NCBI GenBank assembly: GCA_030549175.1
Contig: JAUKUA010000004.1
Coordinates: 3,162,001-3,226,000, forward strand
From: Lasiosphaeris hirsuta
Lineage: Eukaryota; Ascomycota; Sordariomycetes; Sordariales; Lasiosphaeriaceae
Length of the DNA stretch: 64,000 nt
Direction: 5' to 3'
This document shows, one piece after another, positions 1 through 9,059 of this stretch (its first letter is position 1; each line of letters starts with the position of its first letter). The translations under genes and the position numbers were made by a program. A model generated the notes under the pieces. That model saw nothing but the letters and a program-made list of their open reading frames with translations, ran no database searches and had not been told where the DNA came from.

Positions 1-1027
1 ACGCCTTGCCCTCCAACATGGCGCCGTTCCGGCCAATAAACACGACCTCGTCGTCCTCCGAGTCGGTGCTACTCTCCACCACCACCTCGGCCGCCTTATC
101 ATTAGCTACTAGCCCGCGGTCCACCAAAAATTTCCGCACCGGCTCCTCCAGCACACGCAGCCACGACTTGACCGCGGGCGTGCGCTTCGCCGTCGCGCGG
201 AGATCCCGGGGCACCCGGCCCACGTCGGGGACCGCGGCCGGTGCCGATGCCGGTGCTGCCGAGAGCGAGGCGCCCCCGCCCGCGGCCGCGTTGGCTCCGC
301 CCGTGGCCACGAACGCGCGCATCCGCCGCTGCGCGGCAAAGGCTGCCTTGCGCTCCTCGGCGCGCTCGCGCAGCCCGCCGTCCCAGTACTTGGCCAGCGC
401 GTAGGGAACCGTCGGGAGTACTGGGTGGGTTGGGTGGACCTGCCAATCGGTGGGGAGAGGGGGTTGGACGTTGGGGACGTGGAGGAGGTGGTCTGGCGGG
501 GGTGGGGGTGGTTAGTTGAGGGGTTCCGAGAGAGGGGGGGGGTCCCGAGGGGGGGGGTTCCCGAGGGGGGTTCCCGAGGGGGGTTAGGATGGGAGGGGGT
601 AGGGGAGGTGTATACCGTTCTCCCAGCGGCGCCGCTGCCGGCTGCCCTCGCTGCCCTTGCGCAGCTCGTCGCGGCGCTTCATGCTGTCGCGGGCGGACGG
701 CGGGCAGCGCGGCGGCGTGATGCCTGCGCCGCCGCCGATACCGATGCCGCGCAGCTTCATCTGCGGGGCCTGGGTCTTGGTGCTGTGGCCGTGGTCGCTG
801 TCGAGCGGGATGGAGAGGACGTTGTCGGTGCCGCGGACGATGGGGGCGATGCTCAGTGACTCGAGGGCGGCGACGGTCCAGGACTCGATGTCGAGGGTGG
901 CGGTCGAGGCATTCGAGATTGTGTGCTGATGATGCACGTGTGGATGTGCCGTCGATGATGTAGTAGCAATTGGCTCAGTGTTGCTATCCTCGGAGGGCGG
1001 GGTGAGGGGGGCGGTCTCGATGGCCAT
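1..1027 (-). CDS. R3H-associated N-terminal domain protein (5' part, runs off window)
   Basis: Partial gene. Exon 1 is 1027..616 and exon 2 runs from 492 past position 1. The 123-nt intron has a GTATAC donor, a CTAAC branch point and a CAG acceptor; this acceptor was chosen over the one nearer 434 because only it keeps the frame. The joined region reads RRRWEN, then a Pro-rich stretch ending TDWQVHPTHPV, then VPYALAKYWD. As I recall it, this is the signature of the R3H-associated N-terminal domain (around residues 130-180). The first 130 residues are Ser/Thr-rich and probably disordered. Residues after about 200 are Ala/Gly-rich and continue beyond the window, so I cannot see whether an R3H nucleic-acid-binding domain follows. 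The family is fungal and poorly characterised, probably RNA-related. Confidence 0.65.
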
Positions 1028-1944
1028 GGTTGTGATGTTGCGGGTGCTTGGCTTCTTGCGGTGTGCGGTGTGCGTGGAGGTGAGACTCGATGATGTGGTC
1101 TCGGAGAGATATCCGCTGATTACCTATAACCAACCCTTATCTAAGGTCCCTTTACTTGGGTTATCCGCCTAACTCGACGAAATGCAAGACAGTAGTACAC
1201 CGGGAAAATGCGACGGTAAATGCAATTGAACAAAGTATAAGAGGAAATCGCAAGAGAGAACCCCCAAGGTGCTGGCCCAGTGTTGACATCAATGTCACAG
1301 CCGGAAAAGGAGTCAGCTCGCCGGCATGACACATCGGCTCGAGCGGGGGTGTTATCAGTTGAAGTCGGACGCCCCCCGAATGCCCTCCAGCGGCTGGGAG
1401 CTCTGGCCAATCGGGGGGGGCAGCGCAAGCACGCCCGCTGAGGTGAGGCTCGCCGCTCACCTGCTGGAGCTGGAGCATGCAACAATCTGTTGGGGGTTGA
1501 GGGGCACCCGGCCTGAGCACCTTGTGCGGGGGCGGCCAGGCATGCAGCCAAGGTACGAAGACAAAACGGTAAACGCACTCGACGCAGTCAACCAAGAGTC
1601 ATCAATGCATCTCTACGCTAGGCTGTCATGGCGCTCGGAAGAAAAAGTGTTTCTGTTATTATCTCGGCGTGAATTGAATCGGAGAGGTATTGATACAATG
1701 CTCTAGGCTGCGGGTAAAAAAAAAAAAAAAAAAAAAAACACAAGGACAAAAAATATGGAGTGTATATACAGGTGTAGTAAGGAGGAGGCAAACTCTGGTG
1801 TTGTCTTCGGTTTCTGATGATAATCCAATTCGATCCAAACTCCAAGCTCGCAATGCCCCCCGAGTCAATAACCCACCAAAACATCCATCCGCCCATGCTC
1901 AACCCCAACACCAACTAACGGTTTACTCTTTGCGCTTAGAATAC
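1028..1944. other. Intergenic, no gene seen
   Basis: Promoter side of the R3H-associated gene and 3' side of the surface-protein gene. Only short, non-homologous open frames are present. The one notable object is the A tract at 1716. Confidence 0.6.
1716..1738 (+). repeat. Poly(A) tract, 23 nt
   Basis: Uninterrupted run of 23 A. It could be a mononucleotide microsatellite or the tail of a decayed retroposed element. I found no pol III boxes next to it. Confidence 0.9.
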
Positions 1945-3378
1945 CTAGGCGACCCGATGCTGCCCCAGCCCGTTGAAACTATTCCTCAATTCCATCTTCC
2001 CGCTCCTCACCTCATACGACGGCGTCATGCTCTGCCTTTTCTCGCCCCTCTCCTCGTCAACATCATCCAACCGCTCCATACCTCTCATGCCAGGCCCCCC
2101 AATGAGCCCCGTCACACTGGTCCTCATACTCGCCCGCGACGCCGGTTGCTTCCCAGTGACCTCGGAGAAGTTACCCATCCGGCTATTCCCGCTGCTGCTA
2201 TTGTTACCTTTCCTCTTGTTGCCGCTTGAAGAGGGCAGGAAAGATGAGAAAAAGGCGACGACAGGAGACGTCCGCGAGCGACCGCCGCTGCCCTTCCGCT
2301 GCAAGCTACCACTGCTGCTGCTGCTTGATGTGGGGCTGCGGGCGCCAGCGCGACGTCGCTTCAGCATGATGAAGGAGAGAATAATGAGTGCGATGGCGGC
2401 GACGCTTCCGACAACGGGTGCGGCAATCCACGCATTGGATGACACACTGCTGCCGCCGCCTTCCTGGGCGGCCGAGTCTGGGACGGCGGTGCCTGTGACG
2501 GCGAGACTGCTGCTGCTGGGGAAGAAGACGGGCGGGGCGATGGGTGAAGAGGCCGCTCCGGTTGGGAGTACTTCAACCACGGAGCTGGCCGGTGTCACAG
2601 CGGGAGGCACGGCAGCTGTGGAAGCGGCCGGAGCAGCCGTGTTGAGTCCCGGGGGTGTGAAGAAGACTGCGCCGGTTGTTGCGGCGCCTGGTGCCGGGGC
2701 CACTGGGGCTGGCGCGGGCACCGGAACGGTTGACACGCCCGTGTCACCTCCGGGCACCGCGTTTCCGGCGCCCACCATCAGAGCCGTGTCGGTGCGTAAG
2801 TCCGGTACAACGGCAGTGGCGTCTGATACCGCCGTCTTCAGGTAGCAGTTTTTGAACCCCTGATCCTGGGTGGCTTCGTAAGACACAGCAGCGCATCCGG
2901 TTGCCGCGGTACACTGTCCCATGCAGTCCTGAAATGTCGGCGCGAAGTTCTGGCTGAGATCAAAGCCGGCAATGACACTGCCGCACCTGGAGGTGAAGCT
3001 GGTCCCGCGTATTGATTGGGTGCCACTCAGCGTCGCGCAGTTGGACGTGCCGCTGGTGAAGATGCCGACGACTGAGTCAAGTCGTCTTGAGGGGGGGGCC
3101 CGCCCCGGCTGCAGCCGGGCCTTGAGCTGGCATGTTGTCCCATCAAACGTGGCGCCGTCGCACCTTGGGTGGAACGATGAGCATATGTCGGCGCATGCTG
3201 GAAGGTCGAACGCCGCTACGCTGTCGAGGAGGTTGCCGTCCAAATTCGTATTACAGAGCAGGTTGAACTTCTGGACGGTCCCGATCTCTGTGCCGTTGCG
3301 AGTCGGACACGGCGAAGGAGCCTGTCTCTTGTGTGTCCTCGCTCTCCCCCCGCCACCCAATTTCCTGTTGTGCATCAT
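1945..3378 (-). CDS. Single-pass membrane protein with Cys-rich (PAN/apple-like) ectodomain
   Basis: Open frame of 477 codons. Residues about 30-190 form a Cys-rich ectodomain with patterns such as CADICSSF and CMGQCTAATGCAAVSYE, which resemble PAN/apple-like modules. A Pro/Ala/Thr-rich stalk follows (about 205-310), then one membrane segment (WIAAPVVGSVAAIALIILSF, about 315-335). An RRR stop-transfer and a Ser-rich cytoplasmic tail complete it. This layout suggests a cell-surface sensor or wall-anchored receptor-like protein. The ATG at 3378 gives no signal peptide, although the ectodomain requires one. A CAG acceptor before 3321 makes it likely that a short signal-peptide exon lies upstream and that mature coding begins near the QAPSPCP segment. 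I could not locate that exon. TATAAG at 3637-3642 is a plausible promoter element. No ligand or function can be assigned. Confidence 0.7.
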   Translation of the reverse strand: MMHNRKLGGGGRARTHKRQAPSPCPTRNGTEIGTVQKFNLLCNTNLDGNLLDSVAAFDLPACADICSSFHPRCDGATFDGTTCQLKARLQPGRAPPSRRLDSVVGIFTSGTSNCATLSGTQSIRGTSFTSRCGSVIAGFDLSQNFAPTFQDCMGQCTAATGCAAVSYEATQDQGFKNCYLKTAVSDATAVVPDLRTDTALMVGAGNAVPGGDTGVSTVPVPAPAPVAPAPGAATTGAVFFTPPGLNTAAPAASTAAVPPAVTPASSVVEVLPTGAASSPIAPPVFFPSSSSLAVTGTAVPDSAAQEGGGSSVSSNAWIAAPVVGSVAAIALIILSFIMLKRRRAGARSPTSSSSSSGSLQRKGSGGRSRTSPVVAFFSSFLPSSSGNKRKGNNSSSGNSRMGNFSEVTGKQPASRASMRTSVTGLIGGPGMRGMERLDDVDEERGEKRQSMTPSYEVRSGKMELRNSFNGLGQHRVA

Positions 3379-3387
3379 CTGCCACTA

Positions 3388-3406
3388 TTTTTTTTTTTTT
3401 TTTTTT
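3388..3406 (+). repeat. Poly(T) tract, 19 nt
   Basis: Run of 19 T just upstream of the ATG of the surface-protein gene, so a pyrimidine/purine run inside its likely 5' UTR or first intron. Length variation here could affect assembly or gene prediction. Confidence 0.9.
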
Positions 3407-3636
3407 GTATGTCGTCGAGACTGTGTGCTGCGTCGGGCTGTGGAATACTTGGATCAACAAGTACGGTAGAGACCGGTAATCGCAATATCATGTGAGGGAG
3501 TGCAAACAAGCAGAGAACATTATGAGACAAGAAAAAGGAGAGTGTGGTCACGCAGTGAGGCCTGAGTTTGCAGAAAGAACGAGCAAAAGGAAGAAGATCG
3601 AGAGTGTCGGGAGAGGGTGCGGACGCGAGTCCCGCC

Positions 3637-3642
3637 CTTATA
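3637..3642 (-). promoter_or_regulatory. Probable TATA box of the surface-protein gene
   Basis: TATAAG on the minus strand, followed by a GC-rich stretch and a pyrimidine-rich leader, about 260 nt upstream of the available ATG. The spacing leaves room for a 5' exon plus an intron. Confidence 0.45.
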
Positions 3643-5498
3643 AGAGACCTCGCCTAGATCGTCTGGACATCAGTTAAGCATTCCGGACGGCAGCTCGGAT
3701 GGCGAACGCATATCGCCCAGAGCTGCAGAGCAAGACGTCGGGCCTGATCGTCCGACCAGCAGTGAAAAGCCGAGCACGCTGGTTTGGTATGCGTAACCCC
3801 AAAGTAGACGAGGCCATTCTGCCCATTACTGCGTGAGGCTCGGCAGTGGGCGAGGTGTGGCGGGTAAAGTGCCACATGAGACGGACAGAGTGACGACGGC
3901 GCGACTGACGTGTTCCAGGTAGGGAGATCATTTCAGCGCGCCTGCTTGATCCGTGACAAAACAACTTTCCCCCCCTCGGAAAACGAAGGACGTCCCACGC
4001 TGGAACTGAGCGGCTGCCGTACAAGGCAAACCAATCAACCTGACCGGCCGGAAGATATCTTCTTGGTGTTTGACGCTTGCCTGGTCTGACGAAGTGTAAA
4101 AAGAGAGGTTCCGCGGCAGACAGGCTTTTACCGGAGACGATTGTGTGGAACAGGTCCACACGAGCAAGCAGAAGAGGAGGAAAATCGACGCTCCGGGACA
4201 GCGCACCGGCAATGGCATGCAAGGCACGCTGCATCGCAAGGTAGAAAATCCCGGCTTCAACCTGGCCTCACTTGAGGGCCTTCTCCAGGAATTGGCCTTC
4301 GGGATGGCGTCAGTCAGGAGGGTCAGACACACACCCAAGGCCCCCGGACCCCAGAACCCCCAGAACCCCCCGGAAACCCCAGTCTTGCCAGGAAGACGCC
4401 GAGGAAAACTCCAGAAGAAAAGTGATCAGACCTTTTTGACAGCAAACCATAGGGATCGGTGGGATCCGGCCACTCAATTGACAGAGCGCTGCTAGAACAG
4501 CCTCTTGCTTATGTGCCTGTGCGTGGATCTGCATCACAATGCATCACATCAGATCGCAGCGCATGGAGTCCCAGCGGCGGTGTGGCCACGAGATCTCGAG
4601 TTTGATCAAGCAAGTGAACGCTCAGACAGCAGCCCCAGGAAAATTTCAGACGAGCCAGGGCACACAATGGCACAGAGAATCGAGGGGGTCTCTTGGCAGG
4701 GGGTTCGTCTTCCCCTTCACTTGGAGTTTGCTCGTGGCAGTCTGTCTCGACGCCAACTCAGCAGTGACAGCTCCATGCCACAGAGGAAAGAAAGCTGGAA
4801 CCAGAAGAGAAACAAAGGCTTCACTGTGGATTTGCAGACGACTGGGGTACGTACCTCCACCCATCGAGCTGAGGCAGGCACGTGGGAGGGTGCTGGAGAA
4901 GGAGAGAGAAGATGCAGGTGTTCGGGCCCGATCTCGTGGGGTGTTTGAGATGCCGTTGATGCAACAACCCTGATCAATCATGTGGGCCGTGCGTCAACTC
5001 AGCAGCACTTGACAACCCTGACACGCTCCCAGCCAACCCTGAGATCGCTTGGCTCGTACGAACCGAACCAGCAACTCCTTCCCAGGACCTCCTTGCTTCT
5101 ACATAATCTCTTCGTCTCTGCCTGGCTCGCCTGATTCACATACATTGGAACAATCGTCAACACAGGACAGGTCATCCATGCCGAGAACCGCAAATCGATT
5201 GGTATACATTGCTGAAACACACCAGATATTGGCCCTATCGCTCGTCATGGAGTTCCTTCACGGCTTCCTCCATTCGGAAACTCATGCGCTGTAGTCCCTC
5301 CGCGCAATTACCGTGGAGTTATATACACCTGGCGCCTCACCATAAAACGCCAGCTGCCCGTAGAAGGGGAAAAAAAAAAGAAAAAAAAGAGACAATAAAT
5401 AGAATGCTATCGCGGCTTGGCCAACTCCCCATATCTGCGACAGTCTCAAAAATATCGAAGAAAAAGTCGATCTCTGCATCGTCCCCTCGGCTTGCTCC
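3643..5498. other. Intergenic, no gene seen
   Basis: About 1.85 kb with overlapping short frames on both strands, none with a recognisable domain or consistent splice structure. A C-rich low-complexity patch lies at about 4340-4382 and an A-rich patch at about 5370-5395. Confidence 0.55.
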
Positions 5499-6637
5499 CT
5501 AGTTCCGGGTAGTATCGTAGTTCCGGTGAGGATCCCCAATACCCCCGGGGCGCAGCAACGGGGCCGTCTCGGCTGCAGCATCGCTCTCCTGGCGGTCCAG
5601 AATAGTCTGCAACCGATCCGGCGTCTCGGCAAAGTGCTCGGGGTGATTTTCGTAACGACCCGGGACATCATCATCGAAGCCATTAGCATGCAGATGCGAT
5701 CTAGGGTGATGCAGCGGCTTTGGGGCGTTGCGCGCCTGGATCTCGTAGTATATGGCCATGGAAAGCAGCGAGCCTTGCATCATGGCCGTCAGAATAAAAA
5801 TACCCCATGAGCTCCAGCCGGCCCAGCCTAGTCGCGCAAACAAGCTGCCAGCGAAAACAAACCCGCCAGGCGTCTGTATGCACATCATTGGAATGCTCAA
5901 GCTTCCGACGTGCTTGATGTTATATGTCATCCAGATCTGGGGAATGTACTGCACCGCGGCAAGAGCGGCGGCCATGACCCCAAGAAGGTTGGCCCAGGTG
6001 GGGAGGTGCTGGGGTGCAACCATGGTGAGGATGCCGGTGACCACAATTACAACGAGGCCATGCAAGAGGGTGAGTGATGCGACTAGCAAGGCTGTCTGCC
6101 ATCTTGGGCTATCTTCCGCTTCCTCATCTAGCTCGTCGTTGTCTGGGTCGTTCGTAGGATTGTATCGGAAGAAGACGAGAAAGAGGACGAAGCTGGAGTT
6201 ACGGAACATTAGTCGTCTGCAGGCATGGAATACTTGGCCACCCAACACTCACATGAACGTAAAGCAAATCCATTGAACGCCAAGTTGGGCAATGCCGAGC
6301 AACCCGGCTGCGCAGTGGAATGCCTCGAGTTCTTTGCAGCAAGCCACGTCCTGGCGGGACTTTGGAAGTAGCAGGATATTGGCAAATGCCGATGTTGCGG
6401 ATGTGGTGCCGAGAAGGACGAAATATGGCGAGATACCCTCCGAGGTACCTCTCTTGATAATTCGGACGTGTTGAGGAAGGTAGCTGATGAGCATTCCTAT
6501 GACAATAATGCTACAAGCCTGTTAGGCTCAACGCGTCAGATCGCAATCAGGTTTGGCGCCTACATTGAAACAATGAGATTAATAACCCCGGGGTCTCGGA
6601 GTTCCTTGCAGAGATCCTCTATCAAAAGGGCCTCCAT
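5499..6637 (-). CDS. PQ-loop repeat membrane protein
   Basis: Three exons: 6637..6564, 6510..6253 and 6192..5499, in frame, 341 aa. The first PQ loop is in exons 1-2 (SYLPQHVRIIKRGTSEGISP). The second is in exon 3 (QYIPQIWMTYNIKHVGSLSIP). Seven hydrophobic segments fit the 3+1+3 topology of the PQ-loop/MtN3 group. An acidic loop (DPDNDELDEEAED) separates the two triple-helix bundles. The C-terminal 80 residues are hydrophilic and probably cytosolic. PQ-loop proteins include lysosomal or vacuolar amino-acid exporters, sugar transporters and the yeast phospholipid-flippase antagonist Any1. The fungal subgroup seen here has no substrate I can name. Start choice: the first ATG that splices into the conserved IIIVIGMLISYLPQH segment. 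Confidence 0.88.
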
Positions 6638-7296
6638 GGTGACGCGACAGATTCGTGGTCTTCAATCAGGGTCTTGCACTCTCGGGGCCCGTGGATGGTG
6701 ATCGATGGCGGCGAGGTTGGGGTTGATGGAGCTCGGCTGGCTCTTTGTCTGCCTAGTCGAGAGGTCGGGACGACAGCGTAGGCGATCTCTACAACTTTGT
6801 GCTATTCCCGAGTCGCATGTCCCCGACTTAGCACGCAGCGTTCTGATGGTGTTGTGGTGATTGAGGGTGAGTTGTCACGCTCAAGTCCGGGGAGCTCGAG
6901 CCAGTCAGAGCATCGTCGAGAAGGAGCTCCCGTTGCGAGCCGCGACGTCACCTGGCCGGTTGCAGCCTGCCGCGTGCCTGCCGGACTCTCGGGGCCATCA
7001 AGGTTGTGGTTGTGGGGGAGTGGAGCGTTGTGGCGCTCTTGGCGCCAGGCACAGACCAGATTGTTAGGCTGTTAGGCTGTTAGGGGTGAGCAGGCTTCCG
7101 AGGTACCTCAGGTGGCTTTTGCGCTGTCAGGTACATCGAGAGCTTGCGCAGCTACCAACCCAAACTTTGCAGATTGGAGCATGCTCCATAAGACCCTCAT
7201 TCTCACTCTGTCTCGATACAAAAAGCCGTGAAGAGGATGGATTTTGAACAGAACCGCTAGCAGCTAGCAGCCTTTTAGTCTCAATCAAGTTGGAGA
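6638..7296. other. Divergent promoter region, no gene seen
   Basis: Lies between the divergent PQ-loop and WD-repeat genes and must carry both promoters. A short direct repeat (TTAGGCTG) occurs near 7062-7082. No clear TATA box is seen. Confidence 0.6.
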
Positions 7297-8804
7297 ATGG
7301 ATAAGCCTTCGCTCAATCTCGTCGCATTATCCCGAAACCCAGATGGGTCTTACCCCGTCCAGGTCAACGGCCAAAGCTCTGACCCTCGAAATCGAGAATC
7401 ATTCTTCAAGAGCGTGCAGTGGTAAGTTGCTATATAGCCCCTTTCATCCTGAGTAGACCGTGCTAATCATTTTATGTAAATAGGTCGGCAGATGGGACGG
7501 CCCTTTTTGCCTCATCCTCTGCAAATCGCATCTGCACGTTCGTGCTCCCCGAGACTCTCCTTGAACCACGCGAGGAGCCAACGCGCCTCAAAGCCCAAGG
7601 CACCCTCGTCCTCGGCGAGTCGACAAGTGCCATCGCACCATGTCCCTACTTCGCGCTTGAGAACCCCTCAACCCAAGTGATCCTCACCGCCAGCAACGAC
7701 CACCCCATCCATCTGCACTATGCCTTCCCCCAACCCCTCTCCTCGGACGGCTCAGACACCACCCCTACCTCCTCGCCCACCCAACCCCCGCCACTATCCA
7801 GCTTCCGCCTCATCAAACACGAAACCGAGGCTTACCTCCCCATCACCTCCCTGATCTGGCCCGCCCCAGGAACCCACTTCATCGCGGGTACCACCAACCG
7901 CATCGCCATCTATGACGTCTCGCGCCCCGACGCCATGAAGAGCGAGCCCTTGCTCACTATCGCCACCATCCCGTCCACGCGCCATCTTTCCAAGGGCAAT
8001 GGAATCGGCATGCGCGGTACCGTGTCAGCCCTCGCCGCCCAAGTACGCGAGCAGGGCGATGCTGGGCTGGTGGCGGCCGGGACGTGGACCAGACATCTCG
8101 GGCTGTACGACCTCCAGCGAGCGGGCGCCTGCGTCGCCACATGGGGGATCGCGGATGCAGCGGTGGAGGCTGGGGTTGGGGGGCGAGGCGTTATGCAGAT
8201 TGTATGGTCGCCCTGCGGGAGGTATTTAGTGGTAAATGAGAGGGGGGCGAGTGGCTTGTTGGTCTATGATCTGAGAGGGACGAATAAGCTGCTGGCGCAT
8301 CTCACCGGACGCGATGGAGATACAAATCAGCGGCTGAGCTGTGATGTGTTCCCCGGGATAGAAAGCGTTGGAGGCTTCGAGGTCTGGGCCGGGATGAAGA
8401 ACGGAGGCGTGGCGGTATGGGAGGGAGTTGGGAATCAGGAGGGTGCGGCTGCCCCATCCTGGGATTGGAAGGCCCATGAATCGTCAATCGGAAGCACGGC
8501 GATGCACATGAGCGGATCGGTTCTTGCGACGTGCTCCGGGTCCTGGAAGCTTGCGGACGACGACGACGGCACGGCCACAACTGACAGCTCTGACGAGTCT
8601 AGCTCTGAGGAGTCCGAGGCCGACTCTGGTTCGGAAACAAGCTCGTCGGGGAGCTCATCGGGGAGCTCCTCTGCAAGCTCCTCTAGCAGCTTCAATTCTC
8701 CCTTTATTGTTGAGGAGACGAGTCTCAAGATTTGGAGTATTGGACCTGGTAAACCACTCGATACTAACAGTTCAATAGAATACGCTGAAAAACCTGAGCG
8801 GTAA
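7297..8804 (+). CDS. WD-repeat protein of the WRAP53/TCAB1-Swt21 type
   Basis: Two exons, 7297..7421 and 7484..8804, 481 aa. The intron has a GTAAGT donor and a TGCTAAT branch point, and splices the first blade into QW-SADGTALFASSSANRICTF. Degenerate WD blades follow through residue 400, including IVWSPCGRYLVVNERGASGL and SLKIWSIGPG. The blades are interrupted by an acidic Ser/Glu/Asp-rich insert at about 425-460. In animals WRAP53/TCAB1 binds CAB-box RNAs and telomerase RNA; yeast Swt21 is linked to splicing. The arrangement and the FFKSVQWSADGT start match that family. A 30-nt GT...AG stretch near 8750 is too short to be a normal intron, so the frame was read through. Function in this organism is inferred only from family. 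Confidence 0.75.
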
Positions 8805-9059
8805 TCTCCTACGGCGAGGCCCAGAGCGAGTTTCGCAATGCGTGTTTACTTCCAAAGTCGAGCTAGCAGTCAAGGCCACAAAGTCTACCAAATCGCCCAG
8901 ATCTCAGCGATCCTCTCCATAGCCATGGCAAGGCAGCATCCGTCCTAAATGAAAGCAAATTACGACCATCGAAGTCAATCACATCATTCACCACTCTGCA
9001 TGCCCAAATCCACCCGGGAAAAAAACTCCCCCCTGAGGGAAAGGAGCTTCAGTTACATG

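Noticed and set aside
434..440. CAG acceptor nearest the second exon of the R3H-associated gene
   Set aside because: It shifts the frame; the acceptor before 492, with a CTAAC branch point upstream, restores the conserved motif.
1973..2845. 290-codon plus-strand frame
   Set aside because: Antisense of the surface-protein gene; its hydrophobic runs are mirrors of the stalk and tail codons.
8750..8785. GTAAAC...AATAG as a possible last intron of the WD-repeat gene
   Set aside because: Only about 30 nt, below normal intron length here, and reading through keeps the frame.
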